The notes under the pieces are model-generated. The model was not told the origin of the DNA and ran no database searches. It saw only the letters and a list, made by a program, of their open reading frames with translations. 64,000 bases of DNA, from NCBI GenBank assembly GCA_937877565.1, contig CALFJB010000062.1, positions 1 through 64,000 on the forward strand, in the 5' to 3' direction. Positions 38,598 through 47,395 of this stretch are shown here, piece after piece (position 1 is the stretch's first letter; each line of letters starts with the position of its first letter). This stretch comes from an uncultured Selenomonadales bacterium (GTDB lineage: Bacteria > Bacillota > Negativicutes > Selenomonadales > Selenomonadaceae). Position numbers and translations under genes: made by a program.

Positions 38598-39827
38598 TTA
38601 AGCGCGTTTAGATTTTAAATATTCGTCGATAGTTTTTGCAACTTGTTTTGAAAAGTTTACTGCAAGGACAACATTTTTTGAGCCAACAACAACGTCGCCG
38701 CTTGCAAATACGCCGTCAATGGAAGTGCGCCCGCTGTCATCAACGACGATTAAGCCTTTGTCTGAAACTTTCAAAGCGCGGCTCGTATTAACGATTTTAT
38801 CTTTTGGACCTTGACTAATCGCAATAATTGTGCTGTCCGCCTTCATTAAAACCGGCTCTTCTTCACGAATAACATTGCCTTCAGCGTCAAAAATTTTCGG
38901 TATAAAAATTGGTCCTTCGTCGGTAAATTCTTTAATCGCCATACCTTGTTGAATTTCAATCCCGTCAACTGCCGCGTAGTCCAATTCGCGTTGACTTGCA
39001 GCAATTCTTTGACGACGTGCATAAAGTGTAACGTGACGGCTACCCATTCTTACAACAGTTCTTGCAACGTCTATAGCTGAATTGCCCGCGCCTATAATTG
39101 CAACCGTGTCGCCTAAGTCGTAAGCTTCAGGATTCTGTAAGTAGTCAACTGCAAAATGAACATTGCCCAAAGATTCGCCTTTGCAGTGCGTGCGATTGGG
39201 ACGCCAAACGCCCGTACCAATAAAAATTGCGTCGTAGCCGTCCATAAATAAATCTTCCAAGTGTAACGCGCCGCCAATCGAAGTATTTGGGCGGAAATGT
39301 ATTCCCCATTCGCGCAATTTAGTTTGGTATCTGTCCAAAATAATTCTCGGCAGACGAAACGCAGGAATACCATAACGCATCATTCCGCCAATTTTGTCCA
39401 TACGTTCAAAAATTGTAATTCTGTGTCCGAGTGCGGCAAGTTTTATCGCAATGGTAATACCGGCAGGACCCGCGCCAATAATCGCCACGCGCTGTCCTGT
39501 ATCAGGAAGGCGTTCAATTTTTGCTCTGTCAAAATATGAATCTGAAATATAATGCTCAATATTTGGAATTTGAACGGCTGTACCTTCCTTGCGTTTGCCT
39601 TGAATACAGTTGCCTTCGCATTGGTGTTCGTGGTCACAAACAAGCGAACAAACTATTGACAGCGGATTATTTTCAAAAAGCATTTGCCCCGCCTCTTGAG
39701 TTTTACCTTCAAGAAACAGGCGTATCATTTCAGGAATATTTGTTTGAATTGGACAACCTTTTAAACGGCACAGCGGCTTTTTACATTGCAAGCATCGCCG
39801 CGCCTCTTCAATTACGTGCATAGCCAT
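38598..39827 (-). CDS. GltD/NfnB-like NAD(P)H oxidoreductase
   Basis: A 409-residue flavoprotein of the glutamate synthase small-subunit family. The N-terminal cysteine-rich domain (CLQCKKPLCRLKGCPIQTNI, CSLVCDHEHQCEGNC) binds two [4Fe-4S] clusters. VAIIGAGPAGITIAI is the FAD site and VAIIGAGNSAIDVAR the NAD(P)H site. VFASGDVVVGSKNVVLAV is the usual C-terminal FAD contact. No glutamate synthase large subunit is next to it, so it may serve another partner such as NfnA-type transhydrogenase or an unknown reductase. Its leader is identical to that of the fumarase beta gene. It is slightly shorter than usual for the family (about 460). Confidence 0.88.
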   Translation of the reverse strand: MAMHVIEEARRCLQCKKPLCRLKGCPIQTNIPEMIRLFLEGKTQEAGQMLFENNPLSIVCSLVCDHEHQCEGNCIQGKRKEGTAVQIPNIEHYISDSYFDRAKIERLPDTGQRVAIIGAGPAGITIAIKLAALGHRITIFERMDKIGGMMRYGIPAFRLPRIILDRYQTKLREWGIHFRPNTSIGGALHLEDLFMDGYDAIFIGTGVWRPNRTHCKGESLGNVHFAVDYLQNPEAYDLGDTVAIIGAGNSAIDVARTVVRMGSRHVTLYARRQRIAASQRELDYAAVDGIEIQQGMAIKEFTDEGPIFIPKIFDAEGNVIREEEPVLMKADSTIIAISQGPKDKIVNTSRALKVSDKGLIVVDDSGRTSIDGVFASGDVVVGSKNVVLAVNFSKQVAKTIDEYLKSKRA

Positions 39828-39831
39828 TGTT

Positions 39832-39857
39832 AAAATCTCCCTTCGGTCGATTTTAGG
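39832..39857 (-). promoter_or_regulatory. Shared 26-base leader, second copy
   Basis: Identical to 29266-29291, with the AAGGGAG ribosome site between AAAATC and GATTTT arms, five bases before the ATG at 39827. Again it is followed on its far side by a heptamer-phased repeat. Confidence 0.55.
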
Positions 39858-39927
39858 GGCTAAGGGTTAAGGAATAAGGGCTAAGGAATTTAAATCCCTA
39901 GTCCTTAGTCTTTAGTCCCTATTCCCT
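39855..39927. repeat. Heptamer-phased inverted repeat, copy D
   Basis: Five units AGGGGCT, AAGGGTT, AAGGAAT, AAGGGCT, AAGGAAT (39855-39889), a three-base centre, then five units AATCCCT, AGTCCTT, AGTCTTT, AGTCCCT, ATTCCCT (39893-39927). This is the most regular copy: 35 + 3 + 35 bases. Its end contains the stop codon of mnmA (39919-39921). Confidence 0.82.
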
Positions 39928-40977
39928 AATAACCGCGCCGCCCAAAACTTCCTCGCCATCATAAAAAACTACTGACTGCCCGGCAGTTATGGCGCGTTGC
40001 GGCTCATTGAATTTTACTTTTACAATATTTTCAATTTGTTCAACAGTACAATCTGCAACTTTGAAACCGTAGCGAATTTTACATTGCAGTCGCGCAGGAA
40101 ATTTCGGCTGATAAACCCAGTGTACATTTTCAGCCGTCAAACTTTCTGAAAAAGTTTCAGCGTTACTGCCGACAATTACGCGCCGGTTTTCAACGTCCAA
40201 TTTTACAACGTACAAAGGATTTTCAGCGGCAATTCCTAAACCTTTACGCTGTCCAATCGTGTAATTTGCAACGCCGTTATGACGCCCTAAAACTTTTCCG
40301 GCAGTGTTGACAATTTCGCCACTTTCAAGCGCGTCTGCTGAATCTGCGCGAGCCTCAATAAAAGTTTTATAATCGTCATTCGGTACGAAACAAATTTCTT
40401 GACTGTCTTTTTTGTGTGCAGAAATAAGTTTAAGCTTTTCGGCAAGTTCCCGCGTTTGTGTTTTTGAAAATTCGCCCAGCGGCAAAATAATTTTTGAAAG
40501 TTTTTCAGGCGTCAAATTGTAAAGCACATAGGATTGATCTTTTTTCAAGTCTACGGCTTTTTTAAGTTTAAATCTACCGTCCTCAAAAATTATTCGTGCG
40601 TAGTGTCCAGTTGCTAAAAAATCTGCACCGTTGGAAATTGCAAAGTCGAACAGTTTGCCGAATTTAATTTTTTTGTTACATTCAACGCAAGGGTTAGGCG
40701 TCCTGCCTTTCAAATATTCTGCAACAAAATAATTTTCAATTTCAGATTTAAAAATTTCTCTAAAATCTGCCACGTAATGTTTAATTCCCAACTGCGCGGC
40801 AACTATTTTAGCATCCCGAATTTCGCTTGAACTGCAACAACTTCGCTCATTAAATTCTTCAGTTTCCAGCCACATTGTAACGCCGAAAACTTCATAGCCT
40901 TGTTGAATCAAAAGAGCCGCCGTTAATGAACTGTCAACGCCGCCACTCATTGCCACTGCAACTTTTTTACTTGCCAT
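39919..40977 (-). CDS. mnmA: tRNA-specific 2-thiouridylase MnmA
   Basis: A 352-residue PP-loop enzyme that puts sulfur on U34 of tRNA for Lys, Glu and Gln. VAVAMSGGVDSSLTAALL is the ATP loop. GRTPNPCVECNKKIKF holds the first catalytic cysteine and SQEICFVPNDDY the second. GRHNGVANYTIGQRKGLGI is a family signature. The start is the ATG at 40977; an in-frame upstream extension (to 41052) is part of a decayed tandem copy of the same 5' end. The last two codons and stop lie inside a heptamer-phased repeat. Confidence 0.96.
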   Translation of the reverse strand: MASKKVAVAMSGGVDSSLTAALLIQQGYEVFGVTMWLETEEFNERSCCSSSEIRDAKIVAAQLGIKHYVADFREIFKSEIENYFVAEYLKGRTPNPCVECNKKIKFGKLFDFAISNGADFLATGHYARIIFEDGRFKLKKAVDLKKDQSYVLYNLTPEKLSKIILPLGEFSKTQTRELAEKLKLISAHKKDSQEICFVPNDDYKTFIEARADSADALESGEIVNTAGKVLGRHNGVANYTIGQRKGLGIAAENPLYVVKLDVENRRVIVGSNAETFSESLTAENVHWVYQPKFPARLQCKIRYGFKVADCTVEQIENIVKVKFNEPQRAITAGQSVVFYDGEEVLGGAVIRE

Positions 40978-40998
40978 TAAAAATTTTTCTCCCAAAAA

Positions 40999-41091
40999 GT
41001 TTTTCTGAATTAAAAGAGCCGCTGTCAATGAGCTGTAAAATCCGCCGCCCATTGCAACGGCAATCTTTTTTGTTGTACATTAAAAATTACT
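40999..41091 (-). pseudogene. Decayed tandem copy of the mnmA 5' end
   Basis: About 93 bases match the first 25 codons and leader of mnmA at a 102-base offset: for example, GAATTAAAAGAGCC at 41007 against GAATCAAAAGAGCC at 40905. Frameshifts break the reading frame, although a stretch equivalent to SSLTAALLIQ is still readable. It separates mnmA from the signalling protein gene. Confidence 0.8.
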
Positions 41092-41614
41092 TTAATGCTT
41101 CGATATAGTTTTGCAAATCTTCGATAGCCTTTTTGGCGCGTTGAAGGTTTGAAAGAATTTCTGAAGTCGAAGTAGCTTGTTCTTCGCTAACTGTACCGGT
41201 ATGTTCGATAGTCTTTGAAATTTCGGCAACCGCGCCGTTCATTTGATTCAAAGTCTGTTGAATTTTTTCAGTAGCTTCGCGGGATTGTTCAGCAAGTTTT
41301 CTAACTTCTTCAGCAACGACAGCAAAGCCGCGCCCTTGTTCGCCTGCGCGAGCCGCCTCAATAGCCGCGTTCAAGCCGAGCAAGTTTGTTTGTCCTGCAA
41401 TGTTCGTGATAAAGTCAATAACTTTTACAGTGTCGTCATTTTTTTCTTGCAGGAATTTAGCCTGTTCAATAGCCTCTTTGCCGACGGTTGCGAGAGTACC
41501 TGCGCTTTTTGAAACGGCGGCAACCGCGTCATAAACGCTATTTGTAATATGAACTATTTCATCAATAGATTTTTTCAGGCGGTCATACGCCTTATCGTTA
41601 TCAATATCTGCCAA
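41087..41614 (-). CDS. Soluble methyl-accepting chemotaxis-type signalling protein
   Basis: A 175-residue protein that is only the signalling hairpin of an MCP: no membrane segment and no ligand domain. The conserved tip is IAGQTNLLGLNAAIEAARAG, then GRGFAVVAEEVRKLAEQS, which contacts CheA and CheW. Flanking helices extend about 70 residues on each side. It could integrate a cytoplasmic signal or act as a connector. The start is TTG at 41614 behind GGAGG. No che genes are in the window; the nearest signalling genes are the response regulator and phosphorelay proteins just upstream. Confidence 0.85.
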   Translation of the reverse strand: MADIDNDKAYDRLKKSIDEIVHITNSVYDAVAAVSKSAGTLATVGKEAIEQAKFLQEKNDDTVKVIDFITNIAGQTNLLGLNAAIEAARAGEQGRGFAVVAEEVRKLAEQSREATEKIQQTLNQMNGAVAEISKTIEHTGTVSEEQATSTSEILSNLQRAKKAIEDLQNYIEALK

Positions 41615-41747
41615 AGTAATTTCCTCCTCTAAAATAATCTACAGCATTATTCCACATTCGCTATAAAAAATCCTTTCGACGAAAAAAAACTTCATAGGCT
41701 TAAGAAATAAATTCGCTAGAATAAGTTTACAAACAAAATTGTAAAGT

Positions 41748-41824
41748 GGGCGCACAGGAAGTGCGCCCGCCGCGCTTGCAATGCGACGAGTAGGAGCATT
41801 GCTCCGCCGTGATGGCGATATAAT
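41748..41824. other. Hairpin cluster with an orphan -10-like box
   Basis: In the 275-base gap, a perfect 8-bp hairpin GGGCGCAC/GTGCGCCC (41748-41755 with 41761-41768) is followed by a GC-rich region with a second hairpin GGAGC/GCTCC (41793-41797 with 41801-41805). TATAATCTGCGC at 41819-41830 then repeats the promoter text seen before the LRR and CstA genes. No T run follows the hairpins and no gene starts downstream on this strand for 1.5 kb. Possibly a structured RNA or a mobile-element remnant. Confidence 0.4.
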
Positions 41825-41889
41825 CTGCGCCAAAGAAAGAAAAGCCGTTTTAAAAAAATCTAAATTAAGAATTTGTAAACACGTTATAA

Positions 41890-43221
41890 TTATTTATTAT
41901 TTGCTCCTTGTCGATTAACAACCGTCCATTCGTGATCAAACCAAAAATAAGTTGAGGCGTTTAATTTTTCCCAATTTTTAACTACGCGTCCAATGGCACT
42001 ATCAATATCGCGTTGAGCGTCGGTATTTGTCAGCAGTACCAAAATTTGACTGTTGCCATTTTTAGAAATAACATCGCCGGAACGAAAAGTTTTCTGCAAA
42101 GTTTCTTGAAATTGTTCTTGAGCTTCGGACGCAGTAATTTGCCCGCCTTCCTTGTGTCGCTTGATATTAAAAACTACAAGGCAAGTACTTTTACTGTAAA
42201 AACCGCGCGTCCGTTTCAAAAATCTGTAAATTGTGCGGAAATTTTCAAACGCCAATACAAACGCGCCTTCCTCTTGGTTGCGTTCACTCAAGATCATTTC
42301 AACCTGCGCAAGGTTTGCAACTTCAACAGTTTCATTTACTTGATTGACTTCGGTATAAATTCCGTAACCGTGTTTACCATTTTGTTTGACGTTGTAAAGA
42401 GCCTTATCAGCCTTTTTGTACAAGTCAGAAAAGTCCGTGCCGTGCATTGGAATGAAAACGCAACCGATTGACGCGCCGAGCGGTATATTCATATTTTCGC
42501 CCATAAGTTTTTTGGCGGCGTCTAAAACTCGTTCGTTTATGAATTTGGATTTTTGAGCAATAGAGCCTTCGTCGTGTACGCCGTAACAAAATGCAATAAA
42601 TTCATCGCCGCCCAATCTTCCAATTAAATCTGAAGACCGTACAGCCGTTCGCAAAATATCTGCAAAAGTTACCAAAACTTTATCGCCCATTGCATGCCCG
42701 TGAATATCGTTGACAAGTTTAAAGCTGTCTAAGTCAATCATCAGTAACGCGCCGGTTGAATGTTTGCAGGATTCAGTTAAAGCTTTTTCTGAAGAAACTT
42801 TATTTAATAAGCCGGTAAGTTTATCTGTTTCGGCGTCTTTTTTGAGGTCTTGAATTTGTTCAACGGTCTGCATAATATTTGCAACGCGCCGAAGTAAAAC
42901 ATCAGGGCGAAAAGGTTTTCTGATAAAATCCATTGCGCCATTGTCAAAGCCTTTGGATTCTGTTTCTTCGTCATGATCAGCCGTCATAAACATAAACGGT
43001 ATTATTTTATGATATTCTTTTTGAAGTGCAAGTTGTAATTCGTAACCCGTCATTCCGGGCATACGTAAATCTGATAAAACCATATCAGGTTTTTCTTTTC
43101 TGTAAATTTCAATGGCTTCTTTGCCGGAAGACGCGCAAAAAGTTTCGTAGTTGTCCGCCAACATATTTTCTGTCATCATCAACGATACCATCATATCATC
43201 GACGATTAATATTTTTTTCAT
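41890..43221 (-). CDS. Response regulator with diguanylate cyclase (GGDEF) domain
   Basis: A 443-residue protein. The N-terminal receiver (about 1-120) has ILIVDDMMVS and the phosphoacceptor Asp in MVLSDLRMPGMTGYE, then KPF. A GGDEF domain (about 135-300) has RLGGDEF intact, with the inhibitory RxxD site (RSSD) five residues before it, so it should make cyclic di-GMP and be feedback-inhibited. About 130 residues after it form an extra domain without clear motifs, which resembles a degenerate second GGDEF-like fold in length. The ATG at 43221 has no good ribosome site. Divergent from the HPt gene. Confidence 0.9.
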   Translation of the reverse strand: MKKILIVDDMMVSLMMTENMLADNYETFCASSGKEAIEIYRKEKPDMVLSDLRMPGMTGYELQLALQKEYHKIIPFMFMTADHDEETESKGFDNGAMDFIRKPFRPDVLLRRVANIMQTVEQIQDLKKDAETDKLTGLLNKVSSEKALTESCKHSTGALLMIDLDSFKLVNDIHGHAMGDKVLVTFADILRTAVRSSDLIGRLGGDEFIAFCYGVHDEGSIAQKSKFINERVLDAAKKLMGENMNIPLGASIGCVFIPMHGTDFSDLYKKADKALYNVKQNGKHGYGIYTEVNQVNETVEVANLAQVEMILSERNQEEGAFVLAFENFRTIYRFLKRTRGFYSKSTCLVVFNIKRHKEGGQITASEAQEQFQETLQKTFRSGDVISKNGNSQILVLLTNTDAQRDIDSAIGRVVKNWEKLNASTYFWFDHEWTVVNRQGANNK

Positions 43222-43413
43222 AGGATTAGCGCGGCTATAAATCTGTGGCTTATCCGCGCCCTCACTTCCTTTCTTTACAATCTTGAAATTTATTGTTAAA
43301 ATATTTCAAGTTATTGTACGGTGAATTTTTTGAAAGATTATAACACATTTTGGGGAATATCCAATAGCAATTTTAGCGATAAATATTCTCTTATTTTGAA
43401 AGGAAGCGTTTCT

Positions 43414-43752
43414 ATGCTTACTATTGAAACATTAAATGAATTTGGCGTAAATACTAAGGAAGGTTTAACCCGTTGCATGAACAACGAAAAATTTTATTTT
43501 CGTATGTTGAAAATGGGACTTGCCAGCGATCAATTTGAAAAACTTGAAACAACGCTCAAAGAAGGCAACCTTGATGAAGCATTTGAGGCGGCTCACGCTT
43601 TAAAAGGCGTTCTCGGCAATTTGGCACTCACTCCAATTTATAATCCGCTTGCCGAAATGACAGAATTGCTCCGCGCCAAAAAATCTGAAGACTATGTTAC
43701 AATGTATCAACCAATTTTAGAATTGAGGAACAAACTTTTAGCCTTAGTATAA
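43414..43752 (+). CDS. HPt phosphotransfer protein
   Basis: A 112-residue single HPt domain. The phosphorylated histidine is in FEAAHALKGVLGNLAL. It would shuttle phosphate between the hybrid kinase encoded 75 bases downstream and a receiver such as the divergent GGDEF regulator. The start is the ATG at 43414 behind AAAGGAAG; an upstream in-frame extension to 43321 adds a non-conserved segment. Confidence 0.88.
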   Translation: MLTIETLNEFGVNTKEGLTRCMNNEKFYFRMLKMGLASDQFEKLETTLKEGNLDEAFEAAHALKGVLGNLALTPIYNPLAEMTELLRAKKSEDYVTMYQPILELRNKLLALV

Positions 43753-43827
43753 CAATCTCAGACGGGGAGGGGGCTTTTACTAAATAAAAATGTTATAGTT
43801 CCCTGCCTCTACGAATGAGGAAAGATT

Positions 43828-46617
43828 ATGTTAAATTTTAAAAGCAGTTTCTACGAAAATCTTTTTAAATCTTTGGATACAAACGCGGTTTTAATGCGCG
43901 TGGAAGATGACGGCAGATATTTTCCTATTTGGTGTTCAAAAGAATTTACCGAAATGATGGAAGGCACTGAAGAAGAATTTATTGAACTGGAGAGCGGCGG
44001 TACTATGAATAGTATTCACCGTGACGACCGTTCAGAAGTCGGTTATCTTTTCCGCCACCACATTACCAAAGACGGAACTAACAGCCTAAACATTCGCAAG
44101 CGCACAATTAAAGGCAACTGGATTTGGGTTAATATTCATTATTCATTTGTGCAAGAAAATGGCGTTTGGTACGCTTTCTGCAACTATTTTGATATTACCA
44201 ACGTTAAGGCGAATGAAAAACGCGCTCAAAACCTTTATGAATCTGTTCGCGCAGAATTGGAAAATCTTTCAAGTGACAGCTTAGTTACACTTCGCTTGAA
44301 CTTGACGCAAGATATTATTGAAGATAGACACGGACGCGAAAAAGCTGTAAAAAATTACGTAGGCGAAAAATTTTCCGTAAATTTCCAAGACCACATTGAA
44401 ACTTTTCCGCTTGAACGTGACAAGAAAAAATTTGTTAAAAGTTTCAGCATTGAAAATCTTATAAAAAATTTTGAACGCGGCAAAACTTCAATCAGCGAAG
44501 TTTTATTTTGTAAACGTCCTGACGGCAGAAAATGTTTTGTCGAATATAATGTTACGCTTAGAAAAAATCCTGAAACCGGCGACATTATAGCGTTTGTAAC
44601 TATGCGCGATTTTAATTCTGAAATGGTAAATCGCTCGGTATTACGAAAAGTTTTAGTTGAACAGTACGACATGATAACTTATCTTGTTGATGGAAATTAC
44701 GGCGTTGTTATCGGCGACGCGGCAAGAATTACCAAAGGCAGTATCTTTCCAAAAAAAATTTCCGGCAATTATTCAGAATACCTTGAAAATCAAGTCAAGC
44801 CCGTTTTAACCGGCAGTGCCGAAGATATTCAACAAAGTTTGGAAGAGTTGAGCCTTGCCACTATCGACAAAAAACTTTCTTACCGTGAATCTTACGAAGT
44901 GAATATTTCCTGCTACATTGACAACGAAATTTTTTACAAGCGTTTTGTTTTTTACGCGGTTGATAGAGATGCAAAATTTTATGTGCTGTTGAAGTCAGAT
45001 ACTACCAAAATTCAACGTGAACAGATTATGCGAAATATGCAACTGAAAACCGCCCTTGACAACGCAAATCAAGCAAGCATTGCGAAAACCGCCTTTTTGT
45101 CCAGTATGAGCCACGAAATTAGGACGCCGTTAAATGCAATTATCGGGCTTGACAGTATCGCTTTAAAAGAGCCGAATTTGTCAGCGCGTACACGTTCACA
45201 ACTCAATAAAATTGGCGAAAGTGCAAAACACCTGCTGAATCTGATTAACGATATTTTGGACGTAAGCCGAATTGAAAGCGGAAAGTTAATTTTGAAAAGC
45301 GAAGAATTTTCTTTCAGCACGATGCTTGAGCAAATTAACACAATGGTTAGCAGTCAGTGCGCTGAAAAAGGTTTAAGCTATAATTGTCACGTTATCGGCA
45401 AGGTTGACGAATTTTATATTGGCGACGATATGAAACTCAAGCAGATTCTGATAAATATTCTTTCCAACGCAATTAAATTCACGGGCAGCGGCGGCGAAAT
45501 TAAATTTACCGTTGAGGCTGTAACGAAGTTTGCAAATAAAACTACTTTGCGTTTCGTTATCAAAGATACGGGAATTGGTATGGAAGAAGATTATTTGCCA
45601 CATATTTTTGAAGTGTTCAGCCAAGAAAATTCGACGGCGGCAAGTGCTTACGGCGGTACAGGCTTAGGTATGCCAATTACAAAAAATATCGTCGATATGA
45701 TGAGCGGTACAATTTCTGTTAAATCTCAAAAAAATGTTGGCTCGGAATTTACAGTTAATCTTACCTTGCGCAATTCTGAAAAAGTTTCTGACGATAAAAA
45801 TGCCGAACCTAAAATTGATTTGACGAATTTAAAAGTTTTGATAATCGACGACGACCAAATAGCTTGCGAACACGCGCAACTTGTTTTACAGGAAGTTGGA
45901 ATTTCGGCAGATACCGCGCTTGACGGTAAAACCGCGCTGGAAATGATTAAATTAAAATCTGCGCGACGTGAATCATATGATATTTTGTTGATTGATTTAA
46001 AAATGCCGGAACAAAATGGAATTGAAGTTACACGGCAAGTCAGAAAAATTATAGGCGACGAATCGACGATAATAATTTTGACGGCTCATCATTGGGACGA
46101 CGTGATAGAAGAAGCGATTGAGGCGGGCGTAGATAAATTTATGTCAAAGCCGCTTTTTGCGTCAAGTATTCTAACTGAATTTAGCCAAGCGATTGAACAG
46201 AAACGCCTTGCAGAAGAAAAGCAACCTGCAGATTTAACGGGGCGGCACATTCTTTTGGCTGAAGATATGTTTATTAACGCCGAAATTATGAAAGAAATTT
46301 TGAGTATGCGAGAAATGGAAGTGGATCACGGCGAAAACGGCAAATTAACTGTTGAACTTTTTGAGAAATCGCCGCTGAATTACTACGACGCAGTTTTAAT
46401 GGATATTAGAATGCCGGTAATGGACGGCTTGCAGGCAACGGAGGCGATACGCGCTTTACCGCGTGAAGATGCTAAAACCGTTCCAATTATCGCAATTACC
46501 GCCAATGCTTTTGATGAAGATGTTCAACTCAGTTTGCAAGCCGGTATGAATGCACATTTAAGCAAGCCGGTTGATCCTGAAAAACTTTATCAAACTTTGG
46601 AAGAGTTTATAAAATAG
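43828..46617 (+). CDS. Hybrid sensor histidine kinase with two receiver domains
   Basis: A 929-residue cytosolic kinase, no membrane segment. A PAS-like domain (about 10-135, ending with the PAC-type GNWIWVNIHYSFV) and a second, divergent sensor region come first. The HisKA box SSMSHEIRTPLNAIIGL lies near 430 and the ATPase domain has NILSNAIKFT, DTGIGM and GGTGLGM. Receiver 1 (about 668-790) has LLIDLKMPEQNG and receiver 2 (about 805-929) has VLMDIRMPVMDG. With the HPt gene upstream it forms a His-Asp-His-Asp relay whose output may be the divergent cyclic di-GMP synthase. Confidence 0.93.
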   Translation: MLNFKSSFYENLFKSLDTNAVLMRVEDDGRYFPIWCSKEFTEMMEGTEEEFIELESGGTMNSIHRDDRSEVGYLFRHHITKDGTNSLNIRKRTIKGNWIWVNIHYSFVQENGVWYAFCNYFDITNVKANEKRAQNLYESVRAELENLSSDSLVTLRLNLTQDIIEDRHGREKAVKNYVGEKFSVNFQDHIETFPLERDKKKFVKSFSIENLIKNFERGKTSISEVLFCKRPDGRKCFVEYNVTLRKNPETGDIIAFVTMRDFNSEMVNRSVLRKVLVEQYDMITYLVDGNYGVVIGDAARITKGSIFPKKISGNYSEYLENQVKPVLTGSAEDIQQSLEELSLATIDKKLSYRESYEVNISCYIDNEIFYKRFVFYAVDRDAKFYVLLKSDTTKIQREQIMRNMQLKTALDNANQASIAKTAFLSSMSHEIRTPLNAIIGLDSIALKEPNLSARTRSQLNKIGESAKHLLNLINDILDVSRIESGKLILKSEEFSFSTMLEQINTMVSSQCAEKGLSYNCHVIGKVDEFYIGDDMKLKQILINILSNAIKFTGSGGEIKFTVEAVTKFANKTTLRFVIKDTGIGMEEDYLPHIFEVFSQENSTAASAYGGTGLGMPITKNIVDMMSGTISVKSQKNVGSEFTVNLTLRNSEKVSDDKNAEPKIDLTNLKVLIIDDDQIACEHAQLVLQEVGISADTALDGKTALEMIKLKSARRESYDILLIDLKMPEQNGIEVTRQVRKIIGDESTIIILTAHHWDDVIEEAIEAGVDKFMSKPLFASSILTEFSQAIEQKRLAEEKQPADLTGRHILLAEDMFINAEIMKEILSMREMEVDHGENGKLTVELFEKSPLNYYDAVLMDIRMPVMDGLQATEAIRALPREDAKTVPIIAITANAFDEDVQLSLQAGMNAHLSKPVDPEKLYQTLEEFIK

Positions 46618-46618
46618 G

Positions 46619-46640
46619 ATCCGCTCCGGCGGATTTTTTT
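46619..46640 (+). terminator. Terminator of the hybrid kinase gene
   Basis: Stem ATCCGC/GCGGAT (46619-46624 with 46629-46634), a four-base loop and seven T residues, two bases after the stop codon. Confidence 0.88.
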
Positions 46641-46667
46641 ATTGTTCAAATATAGGAGGAAAAATTT

Positions 46668-47321
46668 ATGGGAGCATTTGGCGCAATTTTGACGGCGTTT
46701 TTGATTGTGTCAGGATTTTCAATTTCGGCGTTAAAAAAATTTTCCACGCCTTCAAAAACGATTCAGCCACAATCGCAGTTGTCAATACAAATTGTTCAAT
46801 CGACCATTTTGCAAGGAATTAAAAATATTAAAGAACTTGCAACAATCAGAATGAATTTTCAATCTGTCGCGCAAGTTTCTTCAGATAAAAAAATTTTGGG
46901 CAAAACAGTTCCCTTTTCAAAGCGCAAACTTTCTGTAAGTTATACCGGTACTGCTGTTTGTGGCTGCGATCTGGAAAAAGTAACGGTTACGAACAAATTT
47001 TTAAACTCTAATCACGTGGTTATTAACGTGCCGACAAGTAAATTTTTGGATATTTACCCGGATGTTGGGTCTTTCAAAGTTCATGAAAAAAAATCTCAAT
47101 TTTTTTCTGCTCCTATTGATATTGAAATTCAAGATAAAGCTGTGGCGGCTGATATTGAAGATATGAAGAGCAAGCTGATTGAGGACGGGATTTTATTGAA
47201 AAGCAATGAAAATATTCGCCAAATTTTAAAATCGCTTACAATCCCGTTGGGCGTCGTTGCAGAAATTAATTTTATAGATGAAGAAATAGTGAATCAACCG
47301 CCGGTACTTTTACCGGAATGA
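46668..47321 (+). CDS. DUF4230 family protein
   Basis: A 217-residue protein with one N-terminal hydrophobic segment (FGAILTAFLIVSGFSISAL) acting as signal anchor. The remainder matches the DUF4230 pattern: a strand-rich domain with ELATIRMNFQSVA near the start and a middle VVINVPTSKFLDIYPDVGSF, ending in helices. DUF4230 has no known function. Ribosome site AGGAGG precedes the ATG at 46668. It stands alone between two terminators. Confidence 0.72.
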   Translation: MGAFGAILTAFLIVSGFSISALKKFSTPSKTIQPQSQLSIQIVQSTILQGIKNIKELATIRMNFQSVAQVSSDKKILGKTVPFSKRKLSVSYTGTAVCGCDLEKVTVTNKFLNSNHVVINVPTSKFLDIYPDVGSFKVHEKKSQFFSAPIDIEIQDKAVAADIEDMKSKLIEDGILLKSNENIRQILKSLTIPLGVVAEINFIDEEIVNQPPVLLPE

Positions 47322-47337
47322 TTTTTCAAAACTAAAA

Positions 47338-47390
47338 AAGCCCCGCACTTTCGCGCAGGGCTTGTACCGTCTAAATTGGACGGCTTTTTT
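47338..47390. terminator. Double hairpin terminator between convergent genes
   Basis: First hairpin AGCCC/GGGCT near 47339-47362, then CCGTC/GACGG (47367-47371 with 47379-47383) with T residues after it. The A run upstream provides termination for the minus-strand RTX gene as well. Confidence 0.75.
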
Positions 47391-47395
47391 ATTTA

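Noticed and set aside
38598..39827. Calling the gene a true glutamate synthase small subunit
   Set aside because: No large subunit gene is adjacent and the family includes several other partner-dependent oxidoreductases, so only the family is stated.
40978..41052. In-frame N-terminal extension of MnmA (25 codons)
   Set aside because: It reads SSLTAALLIQ again because it is a decayed tandem copy of the gene start; there is no ribosome site and the P-loop must be near the N-terminus.
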